Part shown: piece after piece, positions 1 through 8,687 of the stretch
Layout of the letters: each line of letters opens with the position of its first letter
How positions within the stretch are numbered: position 1 is the first letter of the stretch
Assembly: GCA_035452965.1 (NCBI GenBank)
Contig: DAOTCE010000049.1
Coordinates: 1-32,414, forward strand
Reading direction: 5' to 3'
DNA: 32,414 nucleotides
DNA from: Candidatus Paceibacterota bacterium
Lineage (GTDB): Bacteria; Verrucomicrobiota; Verrucomicrobiia; Limisphaerales; UBA8199
Program-made: the position numbers and the translations under genes
The notes under the pieces: generated by a model
What the model was told of the DNA's origin: nothing
Database searches by the model: none
What the model saw: only the letters and a program-made list of their open reading frames with translations

Positions 1-54
1 AGCACTTCCTTCACACGGAAGGGGTCGCAGGTTCAAGTCCTGCAGCGCGCACCA
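1..54 (+). tRNA. tRNA-Val(CAC), 3' part (5' end outside window)
   Basis: Only the 3' portion is present. The anticodon arm is at 5-21: stem CTTCC/GGAAG around the loop TTCACAC, with anticodon CAC at 12-14, which reads GTG valine codons. A five-base variable loop (22-26) follows, then a perfect T arm (27-43, GCAGG/CCTGC with loop TTCAAGT), the 3' acceptor strand (44-50), discriminator A51 and an encoded CCA at 52-54. The D arm and 5' acceptor strand lie before the window. All visible stems pair, so this looks functional. Confidence 0.95.
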
Positions 55-1330
55 TCTCCTCGGTCGAACAGCACACAAGGTGGGTGAGAACCAAAACCCC
101 CGGCCCGAAACCAGAGGAAGCGCCTGACTACAATTGGGACCTCTGGGACGACCCGACCTTACCCCTCCAACCTCCCCCCGGCACGAGGGGGGCCTCGGAA
201 CCGATTGGGGTCCTTGCGCAGGCGCGTGGGATACGGGGAACGCCGCAATACCGCGCAGGAACTCGCTCTTTGAGCCGACCGCAGCAGGCCAGGCGCGCGG
301 AGATCGGCCTCAGATGATACTACCCCGCGTCAGGGTGTTGAAACCCTGCTCAACTCACCCTTCGGGTGCCGGCAATCGCGCCAATGAGCGCGGTGCTGTA
401 TGATCCAATCCGCCAGCGCTCGCGTGAATCCAACGTCGTGACCAGCCGCCCCCGGTTCAATCCACGCAGGTTTCCCCTTCACCCCGGGCTGCGCCTGAGA
501 CTCCTGGCGGGGCGAGGCGCTCTTCGGGGAATCGCTGGTCGGAGGCACTACTTCTATCTCGTCAAACATAACCGCGAACAACACACTACTGATTAGCTCA
601 TACTACGATTTGACTCAGCAGCCACGAATTGTGTTCGGACTTCTGAAGCCGACAGCACTATAATTTCGAGCGAGCATGTAGCGTGCCGCCCGCAAATCGT
701 GCGGAAAAGCCGCAATCCAATCGCCACCCGCGCGTGATCATCACGCAGGAAGTGTGAGTCACACGCAACGGCAGACCCGACCCCGAGTGCCGGCAAAACG
801 CTCCGCAATTTCCCTTGATCACGCCCGGAAGCAGGCAGGGTCCACCAAGCGAGTCTCACCGTATCCTAACCGTATCCACACCGTCTCCACACCGTGGATA
901 CAGCCTTGACATTTCGGGGCAGCAGGAGTCCAACCTGCTGCCATTGCGGCACTTATAGAAGAGGCACCTTGCCCAAGGCGGCCAGAGGCCGATTTCCTCG
1001 CAAGTGCACCAACTGCAGTAGGTTGCGCAAAGTCGGCAAAAACGGGCCCTGTCCGGGCGCCTGCGCGTCGCCCCGGCCACCAAGGGTGGCAACGTCCAGG
1101 CGATACCCTCTGTCTACGCAAGCACGGGCCAATTTCCACAGGCGGGGCTCCATCCCACTTTGGCCTTGAGAAGAGACCAGGGGCAAGACATCGCCGGCAG
1201 CACGCGAGACCCGCGCGATGATTCGATCCCAGGGATGGACAAGAAATAACCGAACACATAACTTCAACCCCGTCCCGGATCCAGCGCATGGACTGGCTCA
1301 GAAAAGTGACTGCAGTTAGAGTTTGAATCT
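55..1330. other. 1.28 kb region without a recognisable gene
   Basis: I find no reading frame with recognisable protein similarity on either strand. The open frames here are short, overlap each other and have arginine- and proline-rich translations typical of random high-GC DNA. Visible structure is limited to a six-pair C6/G6 hairpin (174-179 with 187-192) without a T tract, and an 11 bp tandem repeat at 858-901. A weak promoter-like pair (TGGACA at 1236-1241, TAACTT at 1259-1264, spacer 17) precedes the gene at 1331. A long silent stretch directly 3' of a tRNA gene could be a decayed integration site, but I see no integrase and no repeat of the tRNA end. Confidence 0.6.
858..901. repeat. 11 bp tandem repeat, four copies
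   Basis: Four consecutive 11-mers begin with ACCGT: ACCGTATCCTA (858-868), ACCGTATCCAC (869-879), ACCGTCTCCAC (880-890) and a diverged ACCGTGGATAC (891-901). The period is close to one helical turn, so bound proteins would sit on one face of the DNA. It lies inside the gene-free region. No origin-like features such as a DnaA box cluster were noticed beside it. Function unknown. Confidence 0.75.
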
Positions 1331-2236
1331 ATGAATAAACGAAACTCACGATCGAATATCCTCCAGCGGCTGCGTCAGAAAGTAGCACAGGGTCTGCCGA
1401 TTATCGGGGCGGGGGCCGGCACCGGTCTCTCGGCCAAATGCGAAGAACAGGGCGGGGTGGACCTCATCGTCATATACAACTCGGGCCGCTTCCGCATGGC
1501 CGGCCGCGGCTCGCTGGCGGGGCTGATGCCCTACGGCAACGCCAACCAGATCGTCAAGGAAATGGCCGGCGAGGTGCTGACCGCCGTGAAGCATACCCCG
1601 GTGCTGGCTGGCGTCTGCGGCACGGACCCATTCCTGCTCCGCGACAGTTTCCTCGAAGAACTCGCCGAATTGGGCTTTGCGGGCATCCAGAATTTCCCGA
1701 CGGTCGGGCTGGTGGACGGCACGTTCCGGATGAACCTGGAAGAGACCGGCATGAGTTACCAGATGGAAGTGGACTGCATCGCCGCCGCCCACGACCTGGA
1801 CCTGCTGACCAGCCCTTATGTCTTCAATACGGACGAAGCCGAGCGAATGACCCGGGCCGGCGCCGACCTGGTGGTCGCGCACATGGGCCTGACCAGCAGC
1901 GGGATGATTGGCGCCCGAACCACCAAATCGCTCCAGGATTGCGTGCGCGACGTGCAAACCATCGTGGACACGTGCAAGGGGATTCGGCCAGGCGTGATGG
2001 TTCTGTGCCATGGCGGCCCCATTGCCGCGCCCAGTGATGCGGAATACCTGTTTGGCTCGTGCCGCGGGCTGGATGGGTTCTACGGGGCCAGCTCAATGGA
2101 GCGCCTGCCGACGGAGACCGCCATTACCCAGGAAATCAGGAAGTTCGGCGCGCTCAAATTGCGAGCCGGGGGAGGTCCCCGTGCCGATGCCCGCGGTTCA
2201 AACAAAGACCGCAAATCCCGCCCCCGCAGCTCATGA
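1331..2236 (+). CDS. PEP-hydrolase-like TIM-barrel protein (Tm-1 C-terminal-domain type)
   Basis: 301 residues, probably cytoplasmic. The sequence matches the TIM-barrel family called phosphoenolpyruvate hydrolase-like (PF09370), which forms the C-terminal half of plant Tm-1 proteins. Signatures seen are GLPIIGAGAGTGLSAK near the N-terminus, DLIVIYNSGRFRMAGRGSLA, VLAGVCGTDPF, GIQNFPTVGLVDG, VVAHMGLTSSG and the terminal GFYGASSMERLP. The last 20 or so residues (RAGGGPRADARG onward) look like read-through into the next gene and are not family sequence. The stop overlaps the next start in an ATGA, so translation is probably coupled. The ATG at 1331 fits the family N-terminus but has no clear ribosome-binding site. 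True biochemical activity of this family is poorly defined. The partner Tm-1-like domain is encoded two genes downstream. Confidence 0.88.
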   Translation: MNKRNSRSNILQRLRQKVAQGLPIIGAGAGTGLSAKCEEQGGVDLIVIYNSGRFRMAGRGSLAGLMPYGNANQIVKEMAGEVLTAVKHTPVLAGVCGTDPFLLRDSFLEELAELGFAGIQNFPTVGLVDGTFRMNLEETGMSYQMEVDCIAAAHDLDLLTSPYVFNTDEAERMTRAGADLVVAHMGLTSSGMIGARTTKSLQDCVRDVQTIVDTCKGIRPGVMVLCHGGPIAAPSDAEYLFGSCRGLDGFYGASSMERLPTETAITQEIRKFGALKLRAGGGPRADARGSNKDRKSRPRSS

Positions 2237-3930
2237 ACAGGCTTCTGGCTAATCTCCGGCGCGCGCAACTTGCGGGCGCGTTTCTCGGCTGCTGCTGGCT
2301 GCCTTGCGTCTCGCCCGGTGCGGAACCGTGGGCCGACGACCGATTGACCGTCCGCGACGGCCTGGAATTCTGGTGCGATAGCTCGCGACAGAAAGCCGGC
2401 AGGGCGGCTCTGGGCCTGCCCCCGCCTGCCGCGGGCGGGGGCGTGGATTGTCTGCTCGACGGCTCCGGCCACAACCGCCACCTGGCGCAGCCGCTCGTCA
2501 ACGCCCGGCCCCGGCTGGTCCAGGACGCCGACGCCGCCTCTCTGGCCTTCGACGGCAATGACGACGCGCTGGTGTCTTCCAGCTTGCGGGGGGAGGCGCC
2601 CGAAACAACGGTTTTCATCGTGGCCGCGCCGCGCTCCAACCCGGGCGGGTTCCGCGCCCTCCTCAGCGTGAGCCGCGCGGGCAGAAACGACTACGAAACC
2701 GGGCTCAACCTCGATTTCGGCCCCCAGGCCACACCCCAAATGTCTTTTATCAACGCGGAAGGCAGCGGGGCGTTGCGCGCCACCCAGTTGCTCCGGAATG
2801 GGGCGCTCCCGTTTGGCGGGTGGCATGTATTCTCGCTGGAGAGCAAGCCGGGCGGCCAGGGCATTCGGCTTGCCCTGAACGGAAAGCCCGAAGGCTCTCG
2901 CGAGCGCCGCGAATCCAAAGTCGCCTTCCACCAACTCGTGCTGGGCGGCCGCCACTACTCGCTCTCGGGCGAACCGCCCTACATCCAGGGCTTCTTCCAC
3001 GGCAACATCGCCGAGGTGCTTCTTTACAGCCGCTTGCTGACTCCCGCGGAAAAATCCTCGGTCGAACAGTATCTATCGCAGAAACACGCCCCTTTGCTCC
3101 GCCGGTCCCCCCAGGCGACCGCCGATACCCTCGAACCATCCGTGCTGGAAATCCCCGGTGATCCGCCTCCGAGAAAGCGCGCCGAAGTCGAGGCCGTCCT
3201 CAAGTCGGCCGACGTTTCCGGTGGTGGCACCGAGCCCTCCGCCGCCCCGTTCGAGGTCGTGCTCTGTGCGGGCCCGAAAGACCACGGTCCGTGCGAGCAC
3301 GACTATCCGCTCTGGCAAACGCGCTGGGCGGCATTGCTCGGCTCCAGCAGGAATGTGCAGGTCGGCACCGCCTGGGAATGGCCCTCCCCGAAGCAATGGC
3401 AGACCGCCCGCGTGATCGTCTTCTATTCCAACAATCCCGGCTGGAACACCGCGCGCGGCGCTGAACTGGATGCCTACCTCGAACGGGGAGGCGGCCTGCT
3501 GTTCATCCACTACGCGGTGGACGGACACCACGACGTCGAGGCCCTGGCGAAACGCATCGGGTATGCCTGGCGCGGCGGCTTCTCCAAATTCCGTCACGGC
3601 CCGCTCGACCTGAAATGCGTGGAAAGTCCGCTCACCGCCGGCTTCAGCTCCGTCCATTTCGTTGATGAGAGCTACTGGAACCTCGTCGGCGACGGCGACG
3701 GCGTGCGCCTGGTAGCCAGCGGGCAGGAGGAAGGGAAGATGCAGCCGCTGATTTGGACCCGGACCCAGGGCAAGGGCCGGGTCTGCGTCAATATCCTGGG
3801 CCATTACACCTGGACCTTCGACGACCCGCTGTTTCGCATTCTGCTGCTGCGCGGGATTTGCTGGGCCGGCGGTGAGCCGGTGGACCGGCTCTCGCACCTG
3901 GCGCTGCCCGGCGCGCGCCTGGCCGATTGA
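2233..3930 (+). CDS. Secreted LamG-ThuA fusion protein
   Basis: 565 residues. I chose the ATG at 2233 because it overlaps the upstream stop (ATGA) and gives an export signal: basic start MNRLLANLRR, hydrophobic core AGAFLGCCWLPCV, then SPGAEP. Residues about 38-288 resemble a LamG/concanavalin-type sandwich (DGLEFWCDSS, LAFDGNDDALVSSS, FFHGNIAEVLLYSRLLTPAE). Residues about 338-548 resemble ThuA, a class-I glutamine amidotransferase-like fold linked to trehalose and other glycoside utilisation (VVLCAGPKDHGPCEHDYPLW, GGGLLFIHYAVDG, ILGHYTWTFDDPLFR). LamG-ThuA combinations are common in Verrucomicrobia and Planctomycetes. Expected location is periplasm or surface. It sits between the two Tm-1-related genes, which suggests a shared substrate pathway. 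The ThuA reaction is inferred only by analogy with ThuA/ThuB 3-keto-disaccharide metabolism. Confidence 0.85.
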   Translation: MNRLLANLRRAQLAGAFLGCCWLPCVSPGAEPWADDRLTVRDGLEFWCDSSRQKAGRAALGLPPPAAGGGVDCLLDGSGHNRHLAQPLVNARPRLVQDADAASLAFDGNDDALVSSSLRGEAPETTVFIVAAPRSNPGGFRALLSVSRAGRNDYETGLNLDFGPQATPQMSFINAEGSGALRATQLLRNGALPFGGWHVFSLESKPGGQGIRLALNGKPEGSRERRESKVAFHQLVLGGRHYSLSGEPPYIQGFFHGNIAEVLLYSRLLTPAEKSSVEQYLSQKHAPLLRRSPQATADTLEPSVLEIPGDPPPRKRAEVEAVLKSADVSGGGTEPSAAPFEVVLCAGPKDHGPCEHDYPLWQTRWAALLGSSRNVQVGTAWEWPSPKQWQTARVIVFYSNNPGWNTARGAELDAYLERGGGLLFIHYAVDGHHDVEALAKRIGYAWRGGFSKFRHGPLDLKCVESPLTAGFSSVHFVDESYWNLVGDGDGVRLVASGQEEGKMQPLIWTRTQGKGRVCVNILGHYTWTFDDPLFRILLLRGICWAGGEPVDRLSHLALPGARLAD

Positions 3931-3946
3931 CGGAGGCGCGAATCCG

Positions 3947-5173
3947 ATGAGCAAAACCATCGCGTTGCTCGGGGCGCTGGATACCAAAGGCGCGGAATAT
4001 CAATTCGTCAAGGAATGCATCGAAAGGCGCGGGCACCGAACGCTGGTGATAGATGTGGGGGTGCTGGGACCGCCGGCCTTTCCGCCCGACATCGGGCGCG
4101 AAGAAGTCGCCCAGACGGGCGGCGGCAACGCGGAGGCATTGCGCCAGCAAAAAGACCGCGGGCAGGCGATGGCGGTTATGAGCCGGGGCGCCGTGGCCCT
4201 GCTGGCCAAGCTCCACACCCAGCGCCGCTTCGATGCGGTGCTGGCGCTGGGCGGCACCGGAGGCACTTCCCTGGCGTGCGCCGCCATGCGGGCGTTGCCG
4301 ATGGGAGTGCCGAAAGTCATGGTCAGCACGGTGGCCGGCGGCGACGTGTCCGGTTATGTGGGTGTGACGGACATCGTCATGGTGCCGAGCATTGTGGACG
4401 TGAGCGGCATCAACCGCATCAGCCGCGAAGTCTTCTCCCGCGCCGTGGGCAGCGTCTGCGGCATGGTGGAGACCGAGGTGCAGCCCGGCCGGGACAAGCC
4501 CCTGATCGCCGCGTCCATGTTTGGCAACACCACCCCGGCGGTCGAGCGGGCCAGGTCGCAGCTCGAGCGGCAGGGCTACGAAGTTCTGGTCTTCCACTGC
4601 ACCGGCACGGGCGGACGGACGATGGAAAGCCTTATCCACGCGCGCATGATTGCCGGCGTGCTGGATATCACCACCACCGAATGGGCGGATGAACTGGTGG
4701 GCGGAGTGCTGAGCGCCGGCCCGGCCCGGCTCGCAGCGGCAGCCCGCTGCGGAGCGCCGGCCATTGTCGCTCCCGGCTGCCTCGATATGGTGAATTTTGG
4801 GGCTCCGCCAACGGTCCCCGCCGCTTTCAAAGGGCGAAAGTTCTATCCGCACAATCCCAACGTCACGCTGATGCGGACGACCCCGGAGGAAAACGGGAGA
4901 CTGGGCAAGGTCATCGCCGCCAGGCTCAACCAAAGCACCGGTCCGGTAACGGTGCTTCTGCCTCTGCAAGGCGTCAGCATGATTGATGCGCCCGGCGGTC
5001 CGTTCTGGTGGCCCGAAGCCAACCAGGCGCTCTTCGCGGCCCTTAAACAGGACCTCCGCCAGGACATCCCCGTAGTGGAGCTGGACTGCAACATCAATGA
5101 CCCGCTCTTCGCCGATGCCTGCGTGAAACACCTGCTGGCAAATATGGCGCTTGCGCCCGCAGCCGGGAGTTGA
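3947..5173 (+). CDS. Tm-1-like ATP-binding protein (UPF0261)
   Basis: 408 residues, cytoplasmic, matching UPF0261 (PF06792), the N-terminal half of tomato Tm-1, whose N-terminal region inhibits tobamovirus replication. Family hallmarks seen: the start TIALLGALDTKGAEY, LALGGTGGTSLACAAMRALP (residues about 104-123), STVAGGDVSGYVGVTDIVM, the central AASMFGNTTPAVE, GAPAIVAPGCLDMVNFG and the C-terminal LDCNINDPLFAD. The start at 3947 is supported by GGAGG at 3932-3936 and agrees with the family N-terminus, although the frame is open further upstream. The gene follows the LamG-ThuA gene by 16 bp in the same operon. The partner TIM barrel is at 1331-2236. In-family function remains unclear; ATP binding is known for the plant protein. 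Confidence 0.92.
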   Translation: MSKTIALLGALDTKGAEYQFVKECIERRGHRTLVIDVGVLGPPAFPPDIGREEVAQTGGGNAEALRQQKDRGQAMAVMSRGAVALLAKLHTQRRFDAVLALGGTGGTSLACAAMRALPMGVPKVMVSTVAGGDVSGYVGVTDIVMVPSIVDVSGINRISREVFSRAVGSVCGMVETEVQPGRDKPLIAASMFGNTTPAVERARSQLERQGYEVLVFHCTGTGGRTMESLIHARMIAGVLDITTTEWADELVGGVLSAGPARLAAAARCGAPAIVAPGCLDMVNFGAPPTVPAAFKGRKFYPHNPNVTLMRTTPEENGRLGKVIAARLNQSTGPVTVLLPLQGVSMIDAPGGPFWWPEANQALFAALKQDLRQDIPVVELDCNINDPLFADACVKHLLANMALAPAAGS

Positions 5174-5228
5174 GGGCGCTAATCCTTGATCCTCATTACT
5201 TCTTAACCGCGGACGCGAACCCACCAAC

Positions 5229-7280
5229 ATGATTCGAGCCCTTCGCAGATTCATTGCCCTCCTTGCCGTATTGATCTGTTCCTTGCCGGTGCCAGCGGAC
5301 GCGTCGCAGCCCACACCGGCCGAGTTGGACCAGGCCTTCACCCGCTTGCGGACCTACACCTGGAGCGAGAGCCGGGATCCCTTAAACGCGATCGAGGCGG
5401 CCATGGTTGCCACGGCTGCCGATTCCGCCGCGCGCCAGCAGCTCGAAAGCCGCCTGGCCGCGGTGCTCCGCTCCGGAGCGCCGTTTCCAGCCAAACAATA
5501 TGTCTGCCGCAAGCTCAGCCAGATTGGCACGGGAGAGAGCGTCCCGGCTTTGGCTCCGCTGCTTTTGAATCCGGCGCTCTCGCATCCGGCTCGATTTGCC
5601 CTGGAGCGTATTCCCGATCCGCGTGCGGCGGAGGCCCTGCGCCGCGCGCTCCCTCAATCTGAAGGGAAGGTCAAAACAGGAATCATAAACTCTCTGGGCG
5701 TCCTGCGAGACGCAGCCGCGGTGGGCCTGCTGACCAATTTGCTCGCGGAGCCTGACGCGGCGATTGCTCAAGCCGCTGTCGTGGCACTGGGCCACATTGG
5801 CACCGTGGAAGCAGCCCATGCGCTCGGAAAGGTCACTACACCGGGCCCGCTACAGGCCGCCGCTGCCCAGGCCCGGCTGGTCGCCGCCGAACAGCTCGCC
5901 CAGAGCGGGCACCCCGCCGAGGCTGCGGGCATCTTTCGCGAGCTCTACACGCCCGAACAATCGGCCCCGGTGCGGCTGGCTGCTTTCAAAGGACTGGCCA
6001 CCGCCGAGCCTCAGCGCGCGTCCGATTTGCTGGCTCACGCCCTGGCCGGCGACGATGATCAGGAGCGAAGTCTGGCCGCCCGCATTATCGCGGACGGTTC
6101 AGTGACCGGTGTAAAGCGGTTCGCCGACGCATTTCAAACCTATCCCCCGGCAGGGCAAATCGCTTTGCTGGAAGCCTTTCGCTCTCGCCGTGAATTGAAC
6201 GCAAAGCCAGCCGCTCTCGCCGCAGCCGAAAGCAGCGACCCGAGGCTTCGGATTGCCGGCCTGCGGGCTCTAACAACCCTTGCGGATGCGGCGGATGTTC
6301 CCCTGCTGGCTCGCCGTGCCGCCGGCCAGGGTGAGGAGAGGAACCTCGCCCGGGCAGCCCTGGCCAGTCTGCCGGGCACGAGCGTCAACGCGGCGATTCT
6401 CTCGGCGTTGGCCACCAATTCTCCGGAAGCAGGGGTCGAGTTGCTTGAGGCCCTGGCGGCGCGCGGGGCGGCGGAGGCGTGCCCGAACATTGCGGCAAGT
6501 CTCAAGGACGCCAGCGCGCTTGTGCGAATCGCCGCACTGAAAGCTCTCGCTGTGCTCGGGGGCGGCGGCCAGGTTGCCGCGGTCGTCGGCTTGCTAAACA
6601 CGGCAGCCAGCGATTCCGAGCGCGAGACGGCGGAGACCACCCTGGCCGCGCTCGCCTCGCGTGCGGGCGCCGGGTGCGTTGATGACCTGCTGAAAGCAAT
6701 GGACGAAGCCAGCGCTGAGTCCCGCATCGCTCTCCTGCGCGCGTTGGGCATTGCCGGCGGCCCCAAAGCACTGGAGGCGGTGCGCGCCGCGCTCGACCAA
6801 GGTGACGCGCGGGTGCAAGAAGCGGCGTTCCGGGTCATGACAGATTGGTCGAGCGTTGATGCCGGCCCCGAGCTGCTGCGGCTGGCGCGGACCGCAGCGG
6901 AGGCTAACCGGCGCGTGCTGGCTTTTCGCGGGTATGTTCGACTCTGCCGGGAGGCCGATTGCCCGCCGGAAACCCGAATTCGCCTCCTGAGCGACGCGTT
7001 GAATGCCGCCAGCGATACCGGGGAGAAACGGCTCGTCATTGCGGCCCTGGGCGAACTGCGCGACCCCGAAGCCCTTAGGCTCCTGGACCCCTGCTTCGCA
7101 GATCCCGCGCTCGCGCAAGAGTGCTGCCTGGCCGCGGTGAAGATCGCCGCCGAGGCACCCGCGCGGAAGAAAGACGTCATCGCGCCCTGCTTGAGACAGG
7201 TGTTGAAGCTATCCGCCAGCGAGGAGGTGCGCGATCAAGCGCGGACCATTCTGCAGCGCCTGGGCGCCAAACCCGAGTAG
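5229..7280 (+). CDS. Secreted HEAT-repeat protein
   Basis: 683 residues. The N-terminus is a convincing signal peptide (MIRALRRFIALLAVLICSLP, then VPADASQ). The rest is almost entirely alpha-helical HEAT-type repeats, with recurring patterns such as VPALAPLL, GIINSLGVLRDAAAVGLL, AVVALGHIGTVEAA, LVRIAALKALAVLGGGGQV and RIALLRALGIAGGPKALEAV. No catalytic domain or membrane anchor is visible apart from the signal. Such proteins usually act as extracytoplasmic scaffolds; similar repeats are often fused to or encoded beside ThuA and other sugar-catabolic proteins in PVC bacteria. The gene starts 55 bp after the Tm-1-like gene and 27 bp before the oxidoreductase gene, so it is likely co-transcribed. 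The specific partner is unknown. Confidence 0.82.
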   Translation: MIRALRRFIALLAVLICSLPVPADASQPTPAELDQAFTRLRTYTWSESRDPLNAIEAAMVATAADSAARQQLESRLAAVLRSGAPFPAKQYVCRKLSQIGTGESVPALAPLLLNPALSHPARFALERIPDPRAAEALRRALPQSEGKVKTGIINSLGVLRDAAAVGLLTNLLAEPDAAIAQAAVVALGHIGTVEAAHALGKVTTPGPLQAAAAQARLVAAEQLAQSGHPAEAAGIFRELYTPEQSAPVRLAAFKGLATAEPQRASDLLAHALAGDDDQERSLAARIIADGSVTGVKRFADAFQTYPPAGQIALLEAFRSRRELNAKPAALAAAESSDPRLRIAGLRALTTLADAADVPLLARRAAGQGEERNLARAALASLPGTSVNAAILSALATNSPEAGVELLEALAARGAAEACPNIAASLKDASALVRIAALKALAVLGGGGQVAAVVGLLNTAASDSERETAETTLAALASRAGAGCVDDLLKAMDEASAESRIALLRALGIAGGPKALEAVRAALDQGDARVQEAAFRVMTDWSSVDAGPELLRLARTAAEANRRVLAFRGYVRLCREADCPPETRIRLLSDALNAASDTGEKRLVIAALGELRDPEALRLLDPCFADPALAQECCLAAVKIAAEAPARKKDVIAPCLRQVLKLSASEEVRDQARTILQRLGAKPE

Positions 7281-7307
7281 ATACTGGCATCGAACCGTTC
7301 TCTCCCA

Positions 7308-8687
7308 ATGACAACCGCAGCACTCCAACGCTCCGACAATCCAGCGCTCCGGCGCTCCATGCGGGCAGGCAGCCACCCGTTCACCCGCCGCGCTTTCATG
7401 CGGCAGATGCTGGCCGCCGCCGTGGCGCCATGCTTCATTCCCGCCTCGGCTCTGGGATTGTCGGGCAGGACCGCGCCCAGCAATCGCGTGGTCGTCGCCG
7501 CAATCGGCCTGGGGTTCGCATGGCAGATGTTCCTGCGCCGCAAAGAAGTTCAATTTGTCGCCGTCTGCGACGTTCAGAAATCGCGCCGCGATGCCGGCAA
7601 AGACGCCGTGGATGGTTTCTATCAGAACCAGGACTGCCGCGCTTATAACGATTTCCGCGAGGTCGTGGCGCGCCCGGATATTGATGCCGTTTATATCGCC
7701 ACACCCGACCACTGGCACGCCCTGGTCACCATCGCCGCCGCCGCGGCGGGGAAACACATTTACTGTCAGAAGCCCCTCACCCGAACCATCGCCGAGGGCC
7801 AGGCGGTGGTGGAGGCGGTCAACCGCTCGGGCGTGGTCTTCCAGCATGGCACCCAGCAGCGCCACGATGCCAAAATGCTTTTCGGCTGCGAACTGGTGCG
7901 CAATGGCTATATCGGCCAGCTCAAACACGTCAAGATTGGCAGCCCCTCGGGCGCCGCTTGCGGGCCGCAACCTTCCGAGCCCGTACCGCGGGGGCTGGAT
8001 TGGGACATGTGGCTCGGGCCGGCGCCCTGGTCGCCCTTTACTCACCTGCGCATCCAGTCCCACCCCTGGTATCATATCTCCGATTACTCCCTGGGCTACA
8101 TCGCTGGCTGGGGCGTTCACCATTGCGACAGCGCCGCGCAGGGTTCGGGGCTCGATGGCTGTAATGGCCTGGTTGAAATTGACACCCGGAGCATCTTCCC
8201 CACTGACGGACTCTTCGACAATCCGCAACGCTGGCAACTCCACTACAAGTTCCCTAACGGCGTCACCTGGCACTGGACGGATTGCTCAGGCGAAGGCTGG
8301 GGCTCCGTCGCCGGCGCCGATTGGCCTCAACATCCCATGGGCATCACCTTCGAAGGCACCGAAGGTTCGGTCTTCATCTGGCGCGGCGTCGTGGATGCCA
8401 GGCCCAAATCTCTCCTCGATGTCCGCATTGGTCCCAGGGACCAGATCCACCTGAACCGACCCCAGGGTGAAGTAATCCCCGACTTCATCGAATGCGTGAA
8501 GCGCCGGCTTCGGACTTGCGCTCCTGTGGAAATTGCCCACCGCTCCACCAACCTCTGCTCCATCGCGGCCATTTCCATGCTGCTCAACCGCAAGCTCACC
8601 TGGGACATAGCCCGGGCAGAATTTGCGAACGACTCCGAGGCCAACCGGCTCAGGGCCAGAGCAATGCGAGAGCCGTGGTCGTTGTAG
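7308..8687 (+). CDS. Tat-exported Gfo/Idh/MocA family oxidoreductase
   Basis: 459 residues. A twin-arginine signal is present (TRRAFMRQMLAAAV, residues 26-39), so the folded enzyme is probably exported with bound cofactor. The Rossmann domain follows (VVVAAIGLGFAWQM at 61-74, VCDVQ, DAVYIATPDHWHALV at 126-140, then CQKPL at 153-157 in place of the usual EKP). The C-terminal domain contains GWGVHHCD at 267-274, the usual site of catalytic His/Asp. This superfamily oxidises or reduces sugars and inositols with NAD(P), and ThuB-like members make 3-keto glycosides. The dinucleotide motif GLGFAW has Trp where the third Gly or Ala is expected, which is odd. The ATG at 7308 is open to doubt: no Shine-Dalgarno is visible and Met18 would still retain the Tat signal. 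Confidence 0.88.
   Translation: MTTAALQRSDNPALRRSMRAGSHPFTRRAFMRQMLAAAVAPCFIPASALGLSGRTAPSNRVVVAAIGLGFAWQMFLRRKEVQFVAVCDVQKSRRDAGKDAVDGFYQNQDCRAYNDFREVVARPDIDAVYIATPDHWHALVTIAAAAAGKHIYCQKPLTRTIAEGQAVVEAVNRSGVVFQHGTQQRHDAKMLFGCELVRNGYIGQLKHVKIGSPSGAACGPQPSEPVPRGLDWDMWLGPAPWSPFTHLRIQSHPWYHISDYSLGYIAGWGVHHCDSAAQGSGLDGCNGLVEIDTRSIFPTDGLFDNPQRWQLHYKFPNGVTWHWTDCSGEGWGSVAGADWPQHPMGITFEGTEGSVFIWRGVVDARPKSLLDVRIGPRDQIHLNRPQGEVIPDFIECVKRRLRTCAPVEIAHRSTNLCSIAAISMLLNRKLTWDIARAEFANDSEANRLRARAMREPWSL

Noticed and set aside
659..664. Perfect TATAAT on the plus strand
   Set aside because: No acceptable -35 at 16-19 bp and no gene directly downstream.
819..1289. Overlapping open frames of 60-156 codons on both strands in the gene-free region
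   Set aside because: Composition is Arg/Pro/Cys-rich and frame-dependent as in random GC-rich DNA; no domain, no ribosome-binding site, mutual overlap.
1346..2011. Long antisense frame opposite the TIM-barrel gene, and similar frames opposite most other genes
   Set aside because: Typical shadow frames of GC-rich coding DNA; the sense-strand proteins are clearly recognised families.
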